Origin: Rubrobacteraceae bacterium
GTDB taxonomy: Bacteria > Actinomycetota > Rubrobacteria > Rubrobacterales > Rubrobacteraceae
Length of the DNA: 64,000 nucleotides
Reading direction: 5' to 3'
Assembly: GCA_030448125.1 (NCBI GenBank)
Contig: JAUJNO010000001.1
Coordinates: forward strand, 42,122 to 106,121
A program made the position numbers and the translations under genes. The notes under the pieces were generated by a model. The model saw nothing but the letters and a program-made list of their open reading frames with translations. It was not told the origin of the DNA and ran no database searches. Within the stretch, counting starts at the first letter, position 1. Each line of letters begins with the position of its first letter. Shown in pieces: positions 9,589 through 17,860 of the stretch.

Positions 9589-9689
9589 CCGTCCAGTCCT
9601 CCTTCTCGCCGCAGCTGCCGCCAAAGAGGCGGCCGTCGCACGGCTCTGGCCCCACCGGGCGGCGCCACTGCCCGCCGCGTAATAGCTAC

Positions 9690-9704
9690 AGTGTGTACAA
9701 CACT
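9690..9704. promoter_or_regulatory. Inverted repeat, candidate operator of the hydantoinase operon
   Basis: The sequence AGTGT-GTACA-ACACT is an inverted repeat with perfect 5-base arms, about 100 bases upstream of the hydA start. Its position and size fit a dimeric repressor of the GntR/FadR type, regulators often used for such pathways. No regulator gene is adjacent, so the assignment is inference. Confidence 0.35.
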
Positions 9705-9933
9705 CGCCCCCCGGTCAACCGGCGAACCCGGTCGCCGCTCCGACCACGACACTATGAATGACTGGGCGCGTCTTGCCTTTAGACCCGCGACGCAAGATCC
9801 CACCCCGCGGCCCTACGGAAGTTTGTCCACGAGTAGCAGCGGCCGGTCCGCGGCTCGAAATCCTCGCTTTTCGAGAGCCGTCTCTACGTGGTCGCCTCCC
9901 TTTCCTCGAAAAGGCAGTATAGGCACCTTCGGA

Positions 9934-9946
9934 GTTTACTGTAAAC
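9934..9946. promoter_or_regulatory. Perfect GTTTAC-T-GTAAAC palindrome upstream of the MOSC gene
   Basis: A 13-base palindrome with 6-base arms lies about 95 bases before the MOSC start. GTAAA elements also appear upstream of the kinase gene (17.86 kb). It could be an operator, but no regulator can be named. Confidence 0.3.
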
Positions 9947-10041
9947 CGTTCCGGGTCCGGTACGTTGATCCGCGGGCCGCCCCGCGATAGCATCCGTTGC
10001 GTCACGGTCGTTCTCCAGAAGAGGAGCTCGTCACGGTCCCT

Positions 10042-10851
10042 ATGACAAGCAGATTCGAGGCATCTTCATTAGCCAAGTGCGTTGCCTACGTGCTGGGGAT
10101 CTCCCCGCATGACGTCCCCCGCGACGGAGACGTGGCCCTGGGCCAGTGGCTTGCCCGGCGAAACCTCGGTCTGGTGCCCGTCGAGTCCGCGGAGAACTTT
10201 GCGTGGCCGGGACACTTCCTTGGCCGGCGACGTGGTTCGCGTACCTGGGCCGTACTGTTCGGCGTTCCGCCGGGCGTCGTGTTCGAGCCCGAACCGCCCG
10301 CCGCTCCCGAGGCTTTCGACGCCGCTTTCGTCCTGGCGGCCCACGATCCGAAACGCGAAGGCGATGCAAACAAACGAGTCGAACCTTCCCGCACCGGCAC
10401 TATCGAGTTGATCGCGATATCCGCAGAAGCCGAACGCCCCATGATGACCGTCCGATCGGCCGAAGCGCTCGCCGGCCGCGGGCTGCGGGGAGACCGCTAC
10501 GAGCGCGGGGCCGGGTCCTTCTCGAACCCGAGCGGACGCGGCTACGACCTCACACTCGTCGAGGCCGAGGCGTTGGAAGAGTTGGCCGCGGGCGGCGTGG
10601 AGATCGCGCCGGCCGAAGCGCGGCGCAACCTCGTCGTGCGGGGCGTCTCGCTCGACGGCCTGATCGGGAAGCGATTCCGGGTCGGCGAGGTCGAGTGTTT
10701 CGGCCAGCGGCGTTGCGAACCGTGCGCGCACCTCGAAAGGCTGACGCGCCCCGGCGTATTGCGCGGTCTGGTGCATCGGGGCGGGTTGCGCGCCGACGTA
10801 CTCTCGGATGGGGAGATCCGGGTCGGGGATCGCATCGAAGCGCTACCGTAG
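10042..10851 (+). CDS. MOSC-domain protein with an extra N-terminal domain
   Basis: The C-terminal half (about residues 115-269) is a MOSC domain, the fold of molybdenum-cofactor sulfurase C-termini and YiiM-like proteins. It shows GLRGDRYERGAGSFS, EARRNLVVRGVSLDGLIGKRF and the family cysteine segment RRCEPCAHLE. MOSC proteins carry sulfur or bind Mo-cofactor-linked substrates. The first 100 or so residues form a separate small domain I do not recognise. The ATG at 10042 was preferred; a TTG at 9997 is in frame, and a GAGGAG lies a rather long distance before 10042. The gene is monocistronic and divergent from the hydantoinase operon. Confidence 0.85.
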   Translation: MTSRFEASSLAKCVAYVLGISPHDVPRDGDVALGQWLARRNLGLVPVESAENFAWPGHFLGRRRGSRTWAVLFGVPPGVVFEPEPPAAPEAFDAAFVLAAHDPKREGDANKRVEPSRTGTIELIAISAEAERPMMTVRSAEALAGRGLRGDRYERGAGSFSNPSGRGYDLTLVEAEALEELAAGGVEIAPAEARRNLVVRGVSLDGLIGKRFRVGEVECFGQRRCEPCAHLERLTRPGVLRGLVHRGGLRADVLSDGEIRVGDRIEALP

Positions 10852-10900
10852 CCCTTACCGGGGTATCTTGCCACGGGTTTCGACCCGCCAAGCTAGCAAG

Positions 10901-11905
10901 CTACCCCTCCTCGGGCCACCTTAGCTTGGGGATCACACGCTCGCCGTATGCCCTTATAAACTCCTCCTGGTTACGCCCGACGTTGTGCACGTAGACTTCG
11001 TCGAAGCCCAGGTCCACGTAGTGCTGGACGTGGTCCAGGTGCTCGTCGAGGTCGGCGGACGTGAGGACGCGGTTCTTGAAGTTGTCGATGTGGACCAGCT
11101 TCGCCATCGCCGCGAAGTCCTCGGGGTTCCGGATGTCGGCCTTGGGGAACGGCATCCCGCCGTTCGGCCACTCGCGGACGGCCTGCTCCTTAGCCTCCTC
11201 CTGGCTCTCGGCGTAGGAGACGTGCAGCTGGATCATGCGCGGCATGATGTTCGGGTCCTTGTCTTCTTGCCGCGCGCCCTCTTCGAACCTCTCCATGAGC
11301 ATCTTTATCTTCTCATCCGCGGCGCCGACGGTGATGATCCCATCGCAGAATCGGCCCGTTCGCTTGCTCATGATCGGCCCGGCCGTCGCCACGTAGATGG
11401 GCGGCGGCGTCTCCGGCATCGTGTAGAGCTTCGCGCTCTCCAGCGTTATGTGCTCCCCGGCGTACTTGACGACCTTGCCTGTAAAGAGGTTGCGGATGAC
11501 CTCGATGGCCTCCATGAGTATGCGGAGACGGGTAGGCGCCTCGGGCCAGTAGTCGCCGGTTATGTGCTCGTTGAGCGCCTCACCTGCCCCGAGTCCGAGC
11601 CAGAACCGTCCCGGGTACATCGCCTCCAGAGTGGCGGCGGCCTGGGCGATGATCGCCGGATGGTAGCGGAAACCGGGGGGCGTCACGCCGGTGCCGAAGC
11701 GCAAGTTGGTCGTGGCGCCTAAAGCACCCAGCCACGACCACACAAAGGCGCTCTGGCCCTGCTCGGGGGTCCAGGGGTGGAAGTGGTCCGAGGCCATTAC
11801 GGAGGTGAAACCCGACTCCTCGGCCTGCTTACACCACTCGAGCAGATCCGTGGGGTGGAATTGCTCGAACATTGCCGCGTACCCGACCGTGCCCGTGGTC
11901 TCCAT
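10901..11905 (-). CDS. F420-dependent LLM oxidoreductase, glucose-6-phosphate dehydrogenase-like family
   Basis: A TIM-barrel enzyme of 334 residues of the F420-dependent G6PD/alcohol dehydrogenase-like branch of the luciferase-like family. Landmarks are EESGFTSVMASDHFHPW near the start, the FGTGVTPPGFRYHPA segment, the cofactor-binding FWLGLGAGEALNEH loop and PIYVATAGPIMSKRTG. The enzyme would transfer hydride between F420 and an alcohol or sugar; the substrate is not predictable. ATG at 11905 follows GGGAGG. It converges on the MOSC gene with 50 bases between stops. One of three LLM genes in the window, which implies that the host makes F420. Confidence 0.92.
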   Translation of the reverse strand: METTGTVGYAAMFEQFHPTDLLEWCKQAEESGFTSVMASDHFHPWTPEQGQSAFVWSWLGALGATTNLRFGTGVTPPGFRYHPAIIAQAAATLEAMYPGRFWLGLGAGEALNEHITGDYWPEAPTRLRILMEAIEVIRNLFTGKVVKYAGEHITLESAKLYTMPETPPPIYVATAGPIMSKRTGRFCDGIITVGAADEKIKMLMERFEEGARQEDKDPNIMPRMIQLHVSYAESQEEAKEQAVREWPNGGMPFPKADIRNPEDFAAMAKLVHIDNFKNRVLTSADLDEHLDHVQHYVDLGFDEVYVHNVGRNQEEFIRAYGERVIPKLRWPEEG

Positions 11906-12251
11906 GTTGCCTCCCGTCTCGGTTGCGCAGTGCTCATTGTATAGCGGTGGCAGATTAACCGGTCGGCATTCCAGCTTTTTGGTTTCAGCCCTCCCCTGCC
12001 CGTATAGCTCGTAACCCTCCACCCACCCGTCCCCGTAGAGGCCGCCTCCGTACACTCCCGATCCAGTATCCTCCAGCCAGTATGCCTCTCCCCCGCGCAC
12101 GGACAGAGAGTGTCTAGACGCCTCCCCCTAAAGCAGCGCCATCATCGTGGAGAGAGATGCATGCCCCGCTCCCGCATCCCTCCGGGCGCGGCGCGCAAAG
12201 CTCCCCCGCGTAGCCCCAGGCCTCTTCTCCGGTCTCGCCAACCCCGGGATT

Positions 12252-12829
12252 CTACCCGGGGCCGATCTCTCCGCCACCGGCGCCCTTCTCCAGACGGTCC
12301 GCAACCCACCCACACCACTCCGCGTAGCCGCGTTCGTGGAGTATGCCCCTCTGGAGCGCGGTGTAGCTGGCGAAGCGGGGAGAAGCGGGAAGGCCCAGGT
12401 CCTCGCCCCACTCCTTCTCCATCCAGGTCCCGATCTCCTCGTACCGGAGCAACTGCTCCTCGTGCAGCCGCTGCTGCTCGCGGAAGAGCGCAACGGCCTT
12501 CTCCGGATCGGCGAGCCAGACGGAGTACGCCTTCAATACCATCTCGTCCCGTGTCGCCCGCGGCTTCACCGGCGCCGTAACCCACTCTCAAAGCCTCCAG
12601 GCCCGCGCCCGTGATCTCGTAGACCTTCTTGTCCGGCCTGTCCTGCTGCTCCACCACCCGGTGGACGACCATCCCCTCCCCCTCCAGCCGTGCCAGCTCC
12701 GGGTAGATCTGGCTGTGGCGAGCCTGCCAGAAGAACCCTACCCTCTCCCTCATACCGGCTCGCCAGATCGTACCCGGAGAGCGACTCGCGGGCCAACAAC
12801 CCCAACAGCGCATATCCTAAAGACGTAAT
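12252..12829 (-). CDS. PadR-family transcriptional regulator (two frameshifts, no normal start codon)
   Basis: PadR-type winged-helix repressor. The N-terminal frame reads SLGYALLGLLARESLSGYDLA, then shifts near 12750 to GFFWQARHSQIYPELARLE (the wHTH recognition part) and VVEQQDRPDKKVYEIT. It shifts again near 12580 to the C-terminal PadR domain (KAYSVWLADPEKAVALFREQ through VADRLEKGAGG). No ATG, GTG or TTG opens the first frame; the best site is an ATT at 12829 about 8 bases behind GGAGG, with an in-frame TAG just upstream. Two ATGT-N8-ACAT sites upstream fit the PadR operator consensus and suggest autoregulation plus control of the divergent membrane genes. Confidence 0.78.
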
Positions 12830-12842
12830 TGAAAAAACCTCC

Positions 12843-12860
12843 TATGTCGCTATTGACATA
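12843..12860. promoter_or_regulatory. PadR-type operator 1
   Basis: TATGTC-N6-GACATA, which contains the PadR consensus ATGT-N8-ACAT. It lies about 14 bases upstream of the padR-like gene's presumed start. Its centre is 42 bases, about four helical turns, from the second copy. Confidence 0.7.
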
Positions 12861-12884
12861 TGAACCAGCGGACGCTACAGTACC

Positions 12885-12902
12885 TATGTCGTTGTTGACA
12901 TA
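12885..12902. promoter_or_regulatory. PadR-type operator 2
   Basis: A second TATGTC-N6-GACATA site whose spacer differs at only two positions from the first. It ends 33 bases before the ATG of the divergent membrane protein gene. Two near-identical sites on one helix face suggest cooperative binding of the PadR dimer. Confidence 0.7.
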
Positions 12903-12935
12903 TGTTAGCAGCAACCGGACGCGGGAGGAGGATCG

Positions 12936-13406
12936 ATGGAAAGAAGCGAGAAGATGGGCGACGAGGTAACGGGCGAGCCGCGGGAGCGGCTACGGTGGTC
13001 GTTGTTGGTTGTGGGGTCCGTTGTGACGGTTTTTGGGGTTCTGCACCACGCGGACCACGTCATCCGGGGCAACCACTCGGGCTGGCCGTTCCAGGAAGCG
13101 GTCACACCATTCACCTTCAGTCTGCTGATCTACGCGCTCATTCTGCCGGGGCTTTACGCGACCTGGCGGGGCCGCACCGTGGCCGGGTACCATCTTTTCG
13201 TCGCGCTAGTTGGGCTCGCGCTGGTCTTCTCCGTTCACTTTGTGGGCGAGGAGCGCGAGGCGCCGGTAAGCGACATCTATCAGGTCTACGGGAGTCCGGC
13301 GGCGGGTTTGCTCGCGCTCGTGGTACTGGTGGGGCTGTTTTTCGGTCTGGCGGCGCTGGCCGTGACCGCCTTCCGGGCGCGCCGGGCGGGGAGGAGTCGA
13401 GGATGA
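12936..13406 (+). CDS. Membrane protein with four predicted helices, PadR-controlled locus
   Basis: A 156-residue polytopic protein with hydrophobic segments at roughly residues 21-40, 55-75, 82-102 and 122-145. Conserved-looking histidines lie in GVLHHADHVIRGNHSGWPF after the first helix and HFVGEE later, which may bind a metal or quinone; this is only a suggestion. The function is unknown. It starts behind GGAGG-like sequence 33 bases after a PadR operator, and its stop overlaps the next ATG (ATGA), so the two are translationally coupled. Confidence 0.75.
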   Translation: MERSEKMGDEVTGEPRERLRWSLLVVGSVVTVFGVLHHADHVIRGNHSGWPFQEAVTPFTFSLLIYALILPGLYATWRGRTVAGYHLFVALVGLALVFSVHFVGEEREAPVSDIYQVYGSPAAGLLALVVLVGLFFGLAALAVTAFRARRAGRSRG

Positions 13407-13870
13407 GGTCCGGTATCGTACGTTTCGTTAACCTGATCCTGGCGGCCCTGCTCGCGGGCAACGAGTTCGGGACCTGGGTCGCGGTGCATCCGGCTCTAGG
13501 AGAGCTGTCTATGCCGGAGCGCATCCGGGCCGAGCAGGAGGTGACGCGCCGCTACGCGAAGATCATGCCCTTCTGGATGTCCTCGGTGGTCGTTTCGTGC
13601 CTCGCGGCGCTGACGCTGGGCCGCCGGTCGGGCGCCTTTCTCTTTACCCTCGCGGGGACGGTCTGCTTCGCGGCGATGCTGATCTCGACCCTGCTCGGCA
13701 ACGTGCCGATAAACGACCGCGTCCTCGAACTATCTCCCAAGAACGATTCCGAAGAGTTCCTGCGCCTGCGAGAGCGCTGGGACAGGCTCCACGCCTTCCG
13801 CGTCCTGATGAACGTGGCCGGTTTGGGATTCGTGTGCCTGGGGGTGTTGCGAGAGAGGGGCCGCCGGTGA
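13403..13870 (+). CDS. DUF1772-like membrane protein
   Basis: A 155-residue membrane protein resembling the DUF1772 family: a first helix with LILAALLAGNEFGTWVAVHPAL, a charged loop with VTRRYAKIMPFW, two central helices, the segment LLGNVPINDRVLEL typical of the family, and a terminal helix after a WDRLHAFRVLMN segment. Function is unknown; relatives are often next to PadR or TetR regulators. It overlaps the previous gene by four bases and is probably part of the PadR-regulated operon. Confidence 0.8.
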   Translation: MRSGIVRFVNLILAALLAGNEFGTWVAVHPALGELSMPERIRAEQEVTRRYAKIMPFWMSSVVVSCLAALTLGRRSGAFLFTLAGTVCFAAMLISTLLGNVPINDRVLELSPKNDSEEFLRLRERWDRLHAFRVLMNVAGLGFVCLGVLRERGRR

Positions 13871-14025
13871 GCAAGCACGTGAAGTTCTATGAGAAGCACG
13901 GCTTCGCGGTGGCCAGCGTAGGCGAGCCGCGCGGGCTGCGAGTGTGGACAATGCTCCGGTCGCCGCAAGGTCCGAGGACGGCGATCGAAACACAACCCGG
14001 GACGTCGATAAAGGAGTGTATATGA
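13867..14025 (+). pseudogene. Fragment resembling the C-terminus of a GNAT acetyltransferase
   Basis: A 52-residue frame starting with GTG that overlaps the previous stop. KFYEKHGFAVASVGEP and LRVWTMLRSPQ match the typical end of GNAT acetyltransferases, where a tyrosine-containing FYxxxGF segment precedes a final VWTMxR strand. The acetyl-CoA-binding part is missing, so this is most likely a remnant rather than an enzyme. Confidence 0.5.
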
Positions 14026-14603
14026 GCAGGGGATCGTCCGTAGTAAAGGTCCACTCAGGACGCGGACCGGGACCCGGGCCGTGGAGAAGCTGCGGCCATC
14101 ACAGCCGCCACGGTGGCTCCGGCCGCTTCTTGGGGCTCGACGTGGAGGAGATGAGTCCGAAAGCCCGTATCGTTGCGGCGCTCGCGGTGCTGGCGCCGGT
14201 GGCGCTCTCGGGCGTTCTTCTGGTCGCGTTCGCCCCCGGCCTCTGGTGGATCTTTACGACGTACCTCTGGGTGGCCTTCCCGGCCTTCGGCCTACTGAAG
14301 GAGGGGATCGTCGACCTCCCGGGGCGGAAGGCGCAGGTGGCCTCCGCGCGCTCCGCCGGGGAGCGGGAGCTCCTCGAAGCGCTGCGGCGAGAGGGCGAAG
14401 TAACGCCGGCGCGGGTGGCGATGGAGACCTCGCTCTCCGTGGCGCAGGCGGACGCGATGCTAGAGGAGCTCGCGGAGGCCGGACACCTGGAAGTGCGGGT
14501 GCATGGCGGTGGCCTCTTTTACGCCCTCTGGGAAGAAGCCGGGCGTACCGCTCTGGAGGCATCCCCGGCGAAGAGCCGGGAGAGTGGCATGACAACGAGC
14601 TAG
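14022..14603 (+). CDS. Small membrane protein with a winged-helix-like C-terminal domain
   Basis: A 193-residue protein. The N-terminal 40 residues are Gly/Pro/His-rich and probably disordered. Two hydrophobic segments follow (about 51-70 and 74-96). The cytosolic tail (about 115-175) looks like a winged helix: RELLEALRREGEVTPARVAMETSLSVAQADAMLEELAEAGHLE followed by a hairpin ending in LFYAL. This would be a membrane-anchored DNA- or protein-binding domain. The ATG at 14022 is supported by AAGGAG six bases upstream; an ATG at 14151 is an alternative. Function is unknown. Confidence 0.6.
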   Translation: MSRGSSVVKVHSGRGPGPGPWRSCGHHSRHGGSGRFLGLDVEEMSPKARIVAALAVLAPVALSGVLLVAFAPGLWWIFTTYLWVAFPAFGLLKEGIVDLPGRKAQVASARSAGERELLEALRREGEVTPARVAMETSLSVAQADAMLEELAEAGHLEVRVHGGGLFYALWEEAGRTALEASPAKSRESGMTTS

Positions 14604-14615
14604 AAGATTCTCGAC

Positions 14616-14726
14616 ATGGCGCAGGTTGCGAACGTCGGGTTCACCGCACGGCTAGACAAGCCCTTCGTCGTCTTCTCCGTCGGGCGTGGCTTCCGCTCCG
14701 CAAAGACGCTGGTCCTGACCCGGTAG
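14616..14726 (+). pseudogene. Short remnant resembling the start of a DUF4188-type protein
   Basis: A 36-residue frame containing GFTARLDKPFVVFSVG, similar to the N-terminal strand of DUF4188 (monooxygenase-like) proteins. It stops early. Another frame at about 14737-14800 gives a conserved-looking tail (RIVLRGDSPGSFDFAVVPG). Together they look like debris of one or two lost genes in the 230-base gap before the alcohol dehydrogenase. Confidence 0.3.
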
Positions 14727-14961
14727 AGGCTAACCTTCCGCATCGTGCTGAGAGGCGATAGCCCAGGCTCCTTCGACTTCGCCGTGGTCCCCGGGTAGCG
14801 CCCCTCAAGCGTGCAAAGAGTATTAGTCAGAAGAGGGCACGCGGTTCCGGGGGCGCGGCAGAATGGCCCAAAGTATGCAACGATATTACACTAACGGATG
14901 CGTAACTAGCGGGCGTTGGGGTACAACCATTAATCCAACACCACCACGGAGGTAAGCTGAG

Positions 14962-16149
14962 ATGAAGGCGATAACTTGGCACGGCAAGCGCGACGTGCGG
15001 GTCGATAACGTTCCCGATCCTACCATCCAGGAGCCCACGGACGCCATCGTGCGCGTCACGACTACGGGGATCTGCGGCTCCGACTTGCACCTCTACGAGG
15101 TGCTCGGCATGTTCATCCAGGAGGGCTACGTCCTCGGCCACGAGCCGATGGGCATCGTCGAGGAGGTTGGGAGCGATGTCACGAACCTGAAACCCGGCGA
15201 CAGGGTCGTCCTCCCGTTCGTCATCGCCTGCGGACACTGCTTTATGTGCGGCCAGGGCCTCCACTCGCAGTGTGAGACCACCCAGGTCCGCGACCAGGGT
15301 ATGGGGGCCTCGCTGTTCGGGTTCGCCAGGCTTTACGGGGATGTGCCCGGCGGGCAGGCCGAGTTCCTACGCGTTCCGCAGGCGCAGTTCACGCCGATCA
15401 AGGTGCCCGAGGAAGCCGAAGGCGTGCCGGACGAGCGCTTCGTCTACCTCTCGGATGTTTTGCCCACCTCCTGGCAGGCCGTCGAGTACGCCGGTATCCC
15501 CGACGGCGGCAGCGTGGCGATCTTCGGGCTCGGACCGATCGGCGACATGAGCTCGCGCATCGCACTACACAAGGGCCACCGCGTCATCGCCGTCGACCTC
15601 GTGCCCGAGCGGATCGAGAGGGCGCGCCAACACGGGATCGAGGTGGTGGACGCCCGCGACCACGACGACGTTGCCGAAGTCATCCGCGAGATGACCGACG
15701 GCCGGGGGCCGGACTCGGTTATAGACGCGGTCGGGATGGAGGCACACGGCTCGCCCGCCACCGGGCTTACGCAGCAGATCGCGGGCCTGCTGCCCGACTC
15801 GGCCGCGCAGAGCGTCATGAACGAGGCCGGGGTCGACCGCATGAGCGTCTTTTACGCGGCCATCGACACGGTGCGCCGGGGCGGCACGATTTCCCTTATC
15901 GGGCTCTACGGCGGACAGGCCGACCCGCTTCCCATGCTGACGCTCTTCGACAAGCAGATCCAGCTGCGCATGGGCCAGGCCAACGTTCAGCACTGGGTGG
16001 ACGACATCATGCCGCTCTTGATGGACGGCGACCCGCTCGGGGTCGAGAGCTTCGCGACACACCGGCTGCCGCTGGATCAGGCGCCGCACGGGTACGAGAT
16101 CTTCCAGAAGAAGCAGGACGGCGCGATAAAGATTCTGCTCAAGCCCTGA
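14962..16149 (+). CDS. Zinc-dependent alcohol dehydrogenase (MDR family)
   Basis: Medium-chain dehydrogenase of 395 residues, closest in layout to glutathione-independent formaldehyde dehydrogenase-like enzymes. The catalytic zinc site is Cys38, His60 and Glu61 (TGICGSD, GHEPMG). The structural zinc loop has Cys90, Cys93, Cys96 and Cys104. The Rossmann motif is IFGLGPIGDM, near residue 196, with a following acidic strand end (VIAVDL) that favours NAD. The ATG follows GGAGG at a good distance. The gene stands alone. Substrate is unknown; oxidation of an alcohol or aldehyde adduct is expected. Confidence 0.92.
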   Translation: MKAITWHGKRDVRVDNVPDPTIQEPTDAIVRVTTTGICGSDLHLYEVLGMFIQEGYVLGHEPMGIVEEVGSDVTNLKPGDRVVLPFVIACGHCFMCGQGLHSQCETTQVRDQGMGASLFGFARLYGDVPGGQAEFLRVPQAQFTPIKVPEEAEGVPDERFVYLSDVLPTSWQAVEYAGIPDGGSVAIFGLGPIGDMSSRIALHKGHRVIAVDLVPERIERARQHGIEVVDARDHDDVAEVIREMTDGRGPDSVIDAVGMEAHGSPATGLTQQIAGLLPDSAAQSVMNEAGVDRMSVFYAAIDTVRRGGTISLIGLYGGQADPLPMLTLFDKQIQLRMGQANVQHWVDDIMPLLMDGDPLGVESFATHRLPLDQAPHGYEIFQKKQDGAIKILLKP

Positions 16150-16420
16150 CCGCACCCGGATAGTAAACGCCGCCCCTCTGCGGAGAGTAGTAAGAGAACG
16201 TGATCGAGGCTGCCTGCTTCGAGGTCTTTTGGTAAAGCAGGGGCCGCACGGATCCAAGCCCTCGCTCCGCTCGCTTCTTCCGATCCTCGTGCGCGGCGAG
16301 AACGAGCCCGCCGTTCCCTCCCCCGAGTGAGGCGAGTTTAGGGTTCTCGTTCCGTGGTATGAAACACAGAGGTGACAAGCAGTCGTCCGGGGAGCGGACC
16401 TGGAAGAAAGGGGAAAGTCT

Positions 16421-16615
16421 ATGGATGATCGTCGCAGGTCCAAGACGAGCGGAGAGGACAGAAGTGAAGGGGCCACGGACAAGGTGAAGGGTCGCCTCAA
16501 AGAGGCCGCCGGCGCCGTAACCGGCGACGAGAACCTGAAGGCCGAGGGCCGCTCGGACCAGCGCAAGGGCACCGTCAAGGAGAAGAAGGGCAAGCTCAAA
16601 GACTTGTTCAACTAG
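16421..16615 (+). CDS. CsbD-family stress protein
   Basis: A 64-residue hydrophilic protein of the CsbD family, with the family pattern DKVKGRLKEAAGAVTGDENLK and RKGTVKEKKGKLKDL. CsbD proteins are small general-stress proteins (sigma-B regulated in Bacillus) with no known biochemical activity. AAAGGGGAAAG precedes the ATG. A strong terminator follows 24 bases after the stop, so it is transcribed alone or as a terminal gene. Confidence 0.93.
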   Translation: MDDRRRSKTSGEDRSEGATDKVKGRLKEAAGAVTGDENLKAEGRSDQRKGTVKEKKGKLKDLFN

Positions 16616-16638
16616 CGGCTAGAACAGCCTACTCTTCC

Positions 16639-16664
16639 AGGGCCGGGTCGCGCGACCCGGCCCT
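16639..16664 (+). terminator. Rho-independent-type terminator after csbD
   Basis: A perfect GC-rich hairpin: GGCCGGGTCGC pairs with GCGACCCGGCC, flanked by AG/CT, followed by a moderately T-rich CTCGTCTTT tail. It lies between csbD and the convergent kinase gene and may serve both. Confidence 0.8.
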
Positions 16665-16728
16665 CGTCTTTGCGGCGAAGTTGGGCCTGGTGTCTCTTTT
16701 CAGCGGTGCAGACCCGGGCCCGCGTACC

Positions 16729-17838
16729 TTACGATGGCGGCGCGGAAGCCGCGGAAGGCGGCGACGGAGAGATTGGGGAACGCTGCCCGCTTCCCGGGGC
16801 TTTGTGGAGAGAAGATCTCCGCTCCGAGTGAGCGCGATAGACGTGCCTCGAACCAGAGGCGCGTGACCGGGGACCAGCGACCGTGGCGGCTAGATGTCGG
16901 CCGAAGTCGGCGCTGCCCATCCGCGCCTTGCAGCACTCGAGCCTCGTCGCCGCGTAGGTCCGGAAGTCTTCCGCCGAGTTGCCATTCGCGTGCTGGACCA
17001 TGCCCCAGATGGACCAGTGAAGGTCGCTCATGGTTTTGTAGAGCGCCAGGCGGGAGTAGAGCGCCGTGGGGGCCGCGCCACCGTAGTAGGCCTCCATCAT
17101 CGTCCGGTCTTGCTTGGGTCCGAACCCGGCCTCGACCGAGAGGTCGCCGAGATCCCACAACGGATCGTTCATCCCGGAGTACTCCCAGTCGATGATGTAG
17201 ATGCTCCCGCCCGTGTCCAGTAAGTTTCCCGGCCACGGGTCGTTGTGGCAGGGCGCCAGGGGCATGGGAGACGCCTCCAGTGCCCGGCGCACCGCCTCCG
17301 CCTCCCGCCTCACCTCGTGGTAATCCTCCGGTAGCGGCATCCGCAGCCCGCGCAGGAGGTCAATGTAGCCGTCGATCATGGCAAAGGCGTCGAAACGGGA
17401 CCTGAAGACCCTCCCCGCACCGTGGACCCGCTTGAGCGCCAGCGCGGCGCGAGCCGGCGCACCGGGATCCCGCTCGAACCCCTCCCCTTCCATGCCGACC
17501 CCCTCGACGAACCGGGTCAGCATCGTGCCTTCTCTCGCGTCGAAGTAGAGCACCTCGGCGTTGACCCCGGCGGCGGCCGCGACCCGTGCGTTGTGCCCCT
17601 CGGCCGCCCGGTCTACGTAGTCGGAGGTACCCTCCCCCGCGAGCCGCAGCACGTAATCCCCAGCGTCCGTGGTCACCTTGTAGCTGACGTTGGTCAGGGC
17701 GCCACTAAGGCGCTCGAGCCCAACGTTCTCCAACCGTACACCCCTAAAGAAGGACAAGCGCGCCAGCACGGCGCGCACCCCATCCAGTCTCGCTCTTCGC
17801 TCCACGTGAGGTGAAAGCACGTTCTGTCCCCGATCCAA
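16729..17838 (-). CDS. Choline/ethanolamine kinase-like phosphotransferase (APH fold)
   Basis: A kinase of the aminoglycoside phosphotransferase/choline kinase superfamily. Landmarks are LSGALTNVSYKV (nucleotide loop), YVLRLAGEGTSDYVDR, the Brenner catalytic motif PCHNDPWPGNLLD and the metal-binding IIDWEYSGMNDPLWDLGDLS. It would phosphorylate a small alcohol such as choline, ethanolamine or a sugar. The last 50 residues after GRHLAATV are Ser/Pro/Arg-rich and unlike the family, so a frameshift near 16870 may have replaced the normal stop. Start is uncertain: TTG at 17838 or GTG at 17802. A four-copy 11-bp repeat lies just upstream. Confidence 0.85.
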   Translation of the reverse strand: MDRGQNVLSPHVERRARLDGVRAVLARLSFFRGVRLENVGLERLSGALTNVSYKVTTDAGDYVLRLAGEGTSDYVDRAAEGHNARVAAAAGVNAEVLYFDAREGTMLTRFVEGVGMEGEGFERDPGAPARAALALKRVHGAGRVFRSRFDAFAMIDGYIDLLRGLRMPLPEDYHEVRREAEAVRRALEASPMPLAPCHNDPWPGNLLDTGGSIYIIDWEYSGMNDPLWDLGDLSVEAGFGPKQDRTMMEAYYGGAAPTALYSRLALYKTMSDLHWSIWGMVQHANGNSAEDFRTYAATRLECCKARMGSADFGRHLAATVAGPRSRASGSRHVYRAHSERRSSLHKAPGSGQRSPISPSPPSAASAPPS

Positions 17839-17860
17839 GCCACAGTACCGACCACCTCAT

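Larger units (their letters stand above)
9589..10041. other. Intergenic region between the catabolic operon and a divergent MOSC gene
   Basis: About 450 bases with no convincing gene. It contains two perfect short inverted repeats, one near each gene, annotated separately. It presumably carries the promoters of both divergent units. No clear sigma-70 pair could be assigned by eye. Confidence 0.5.
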
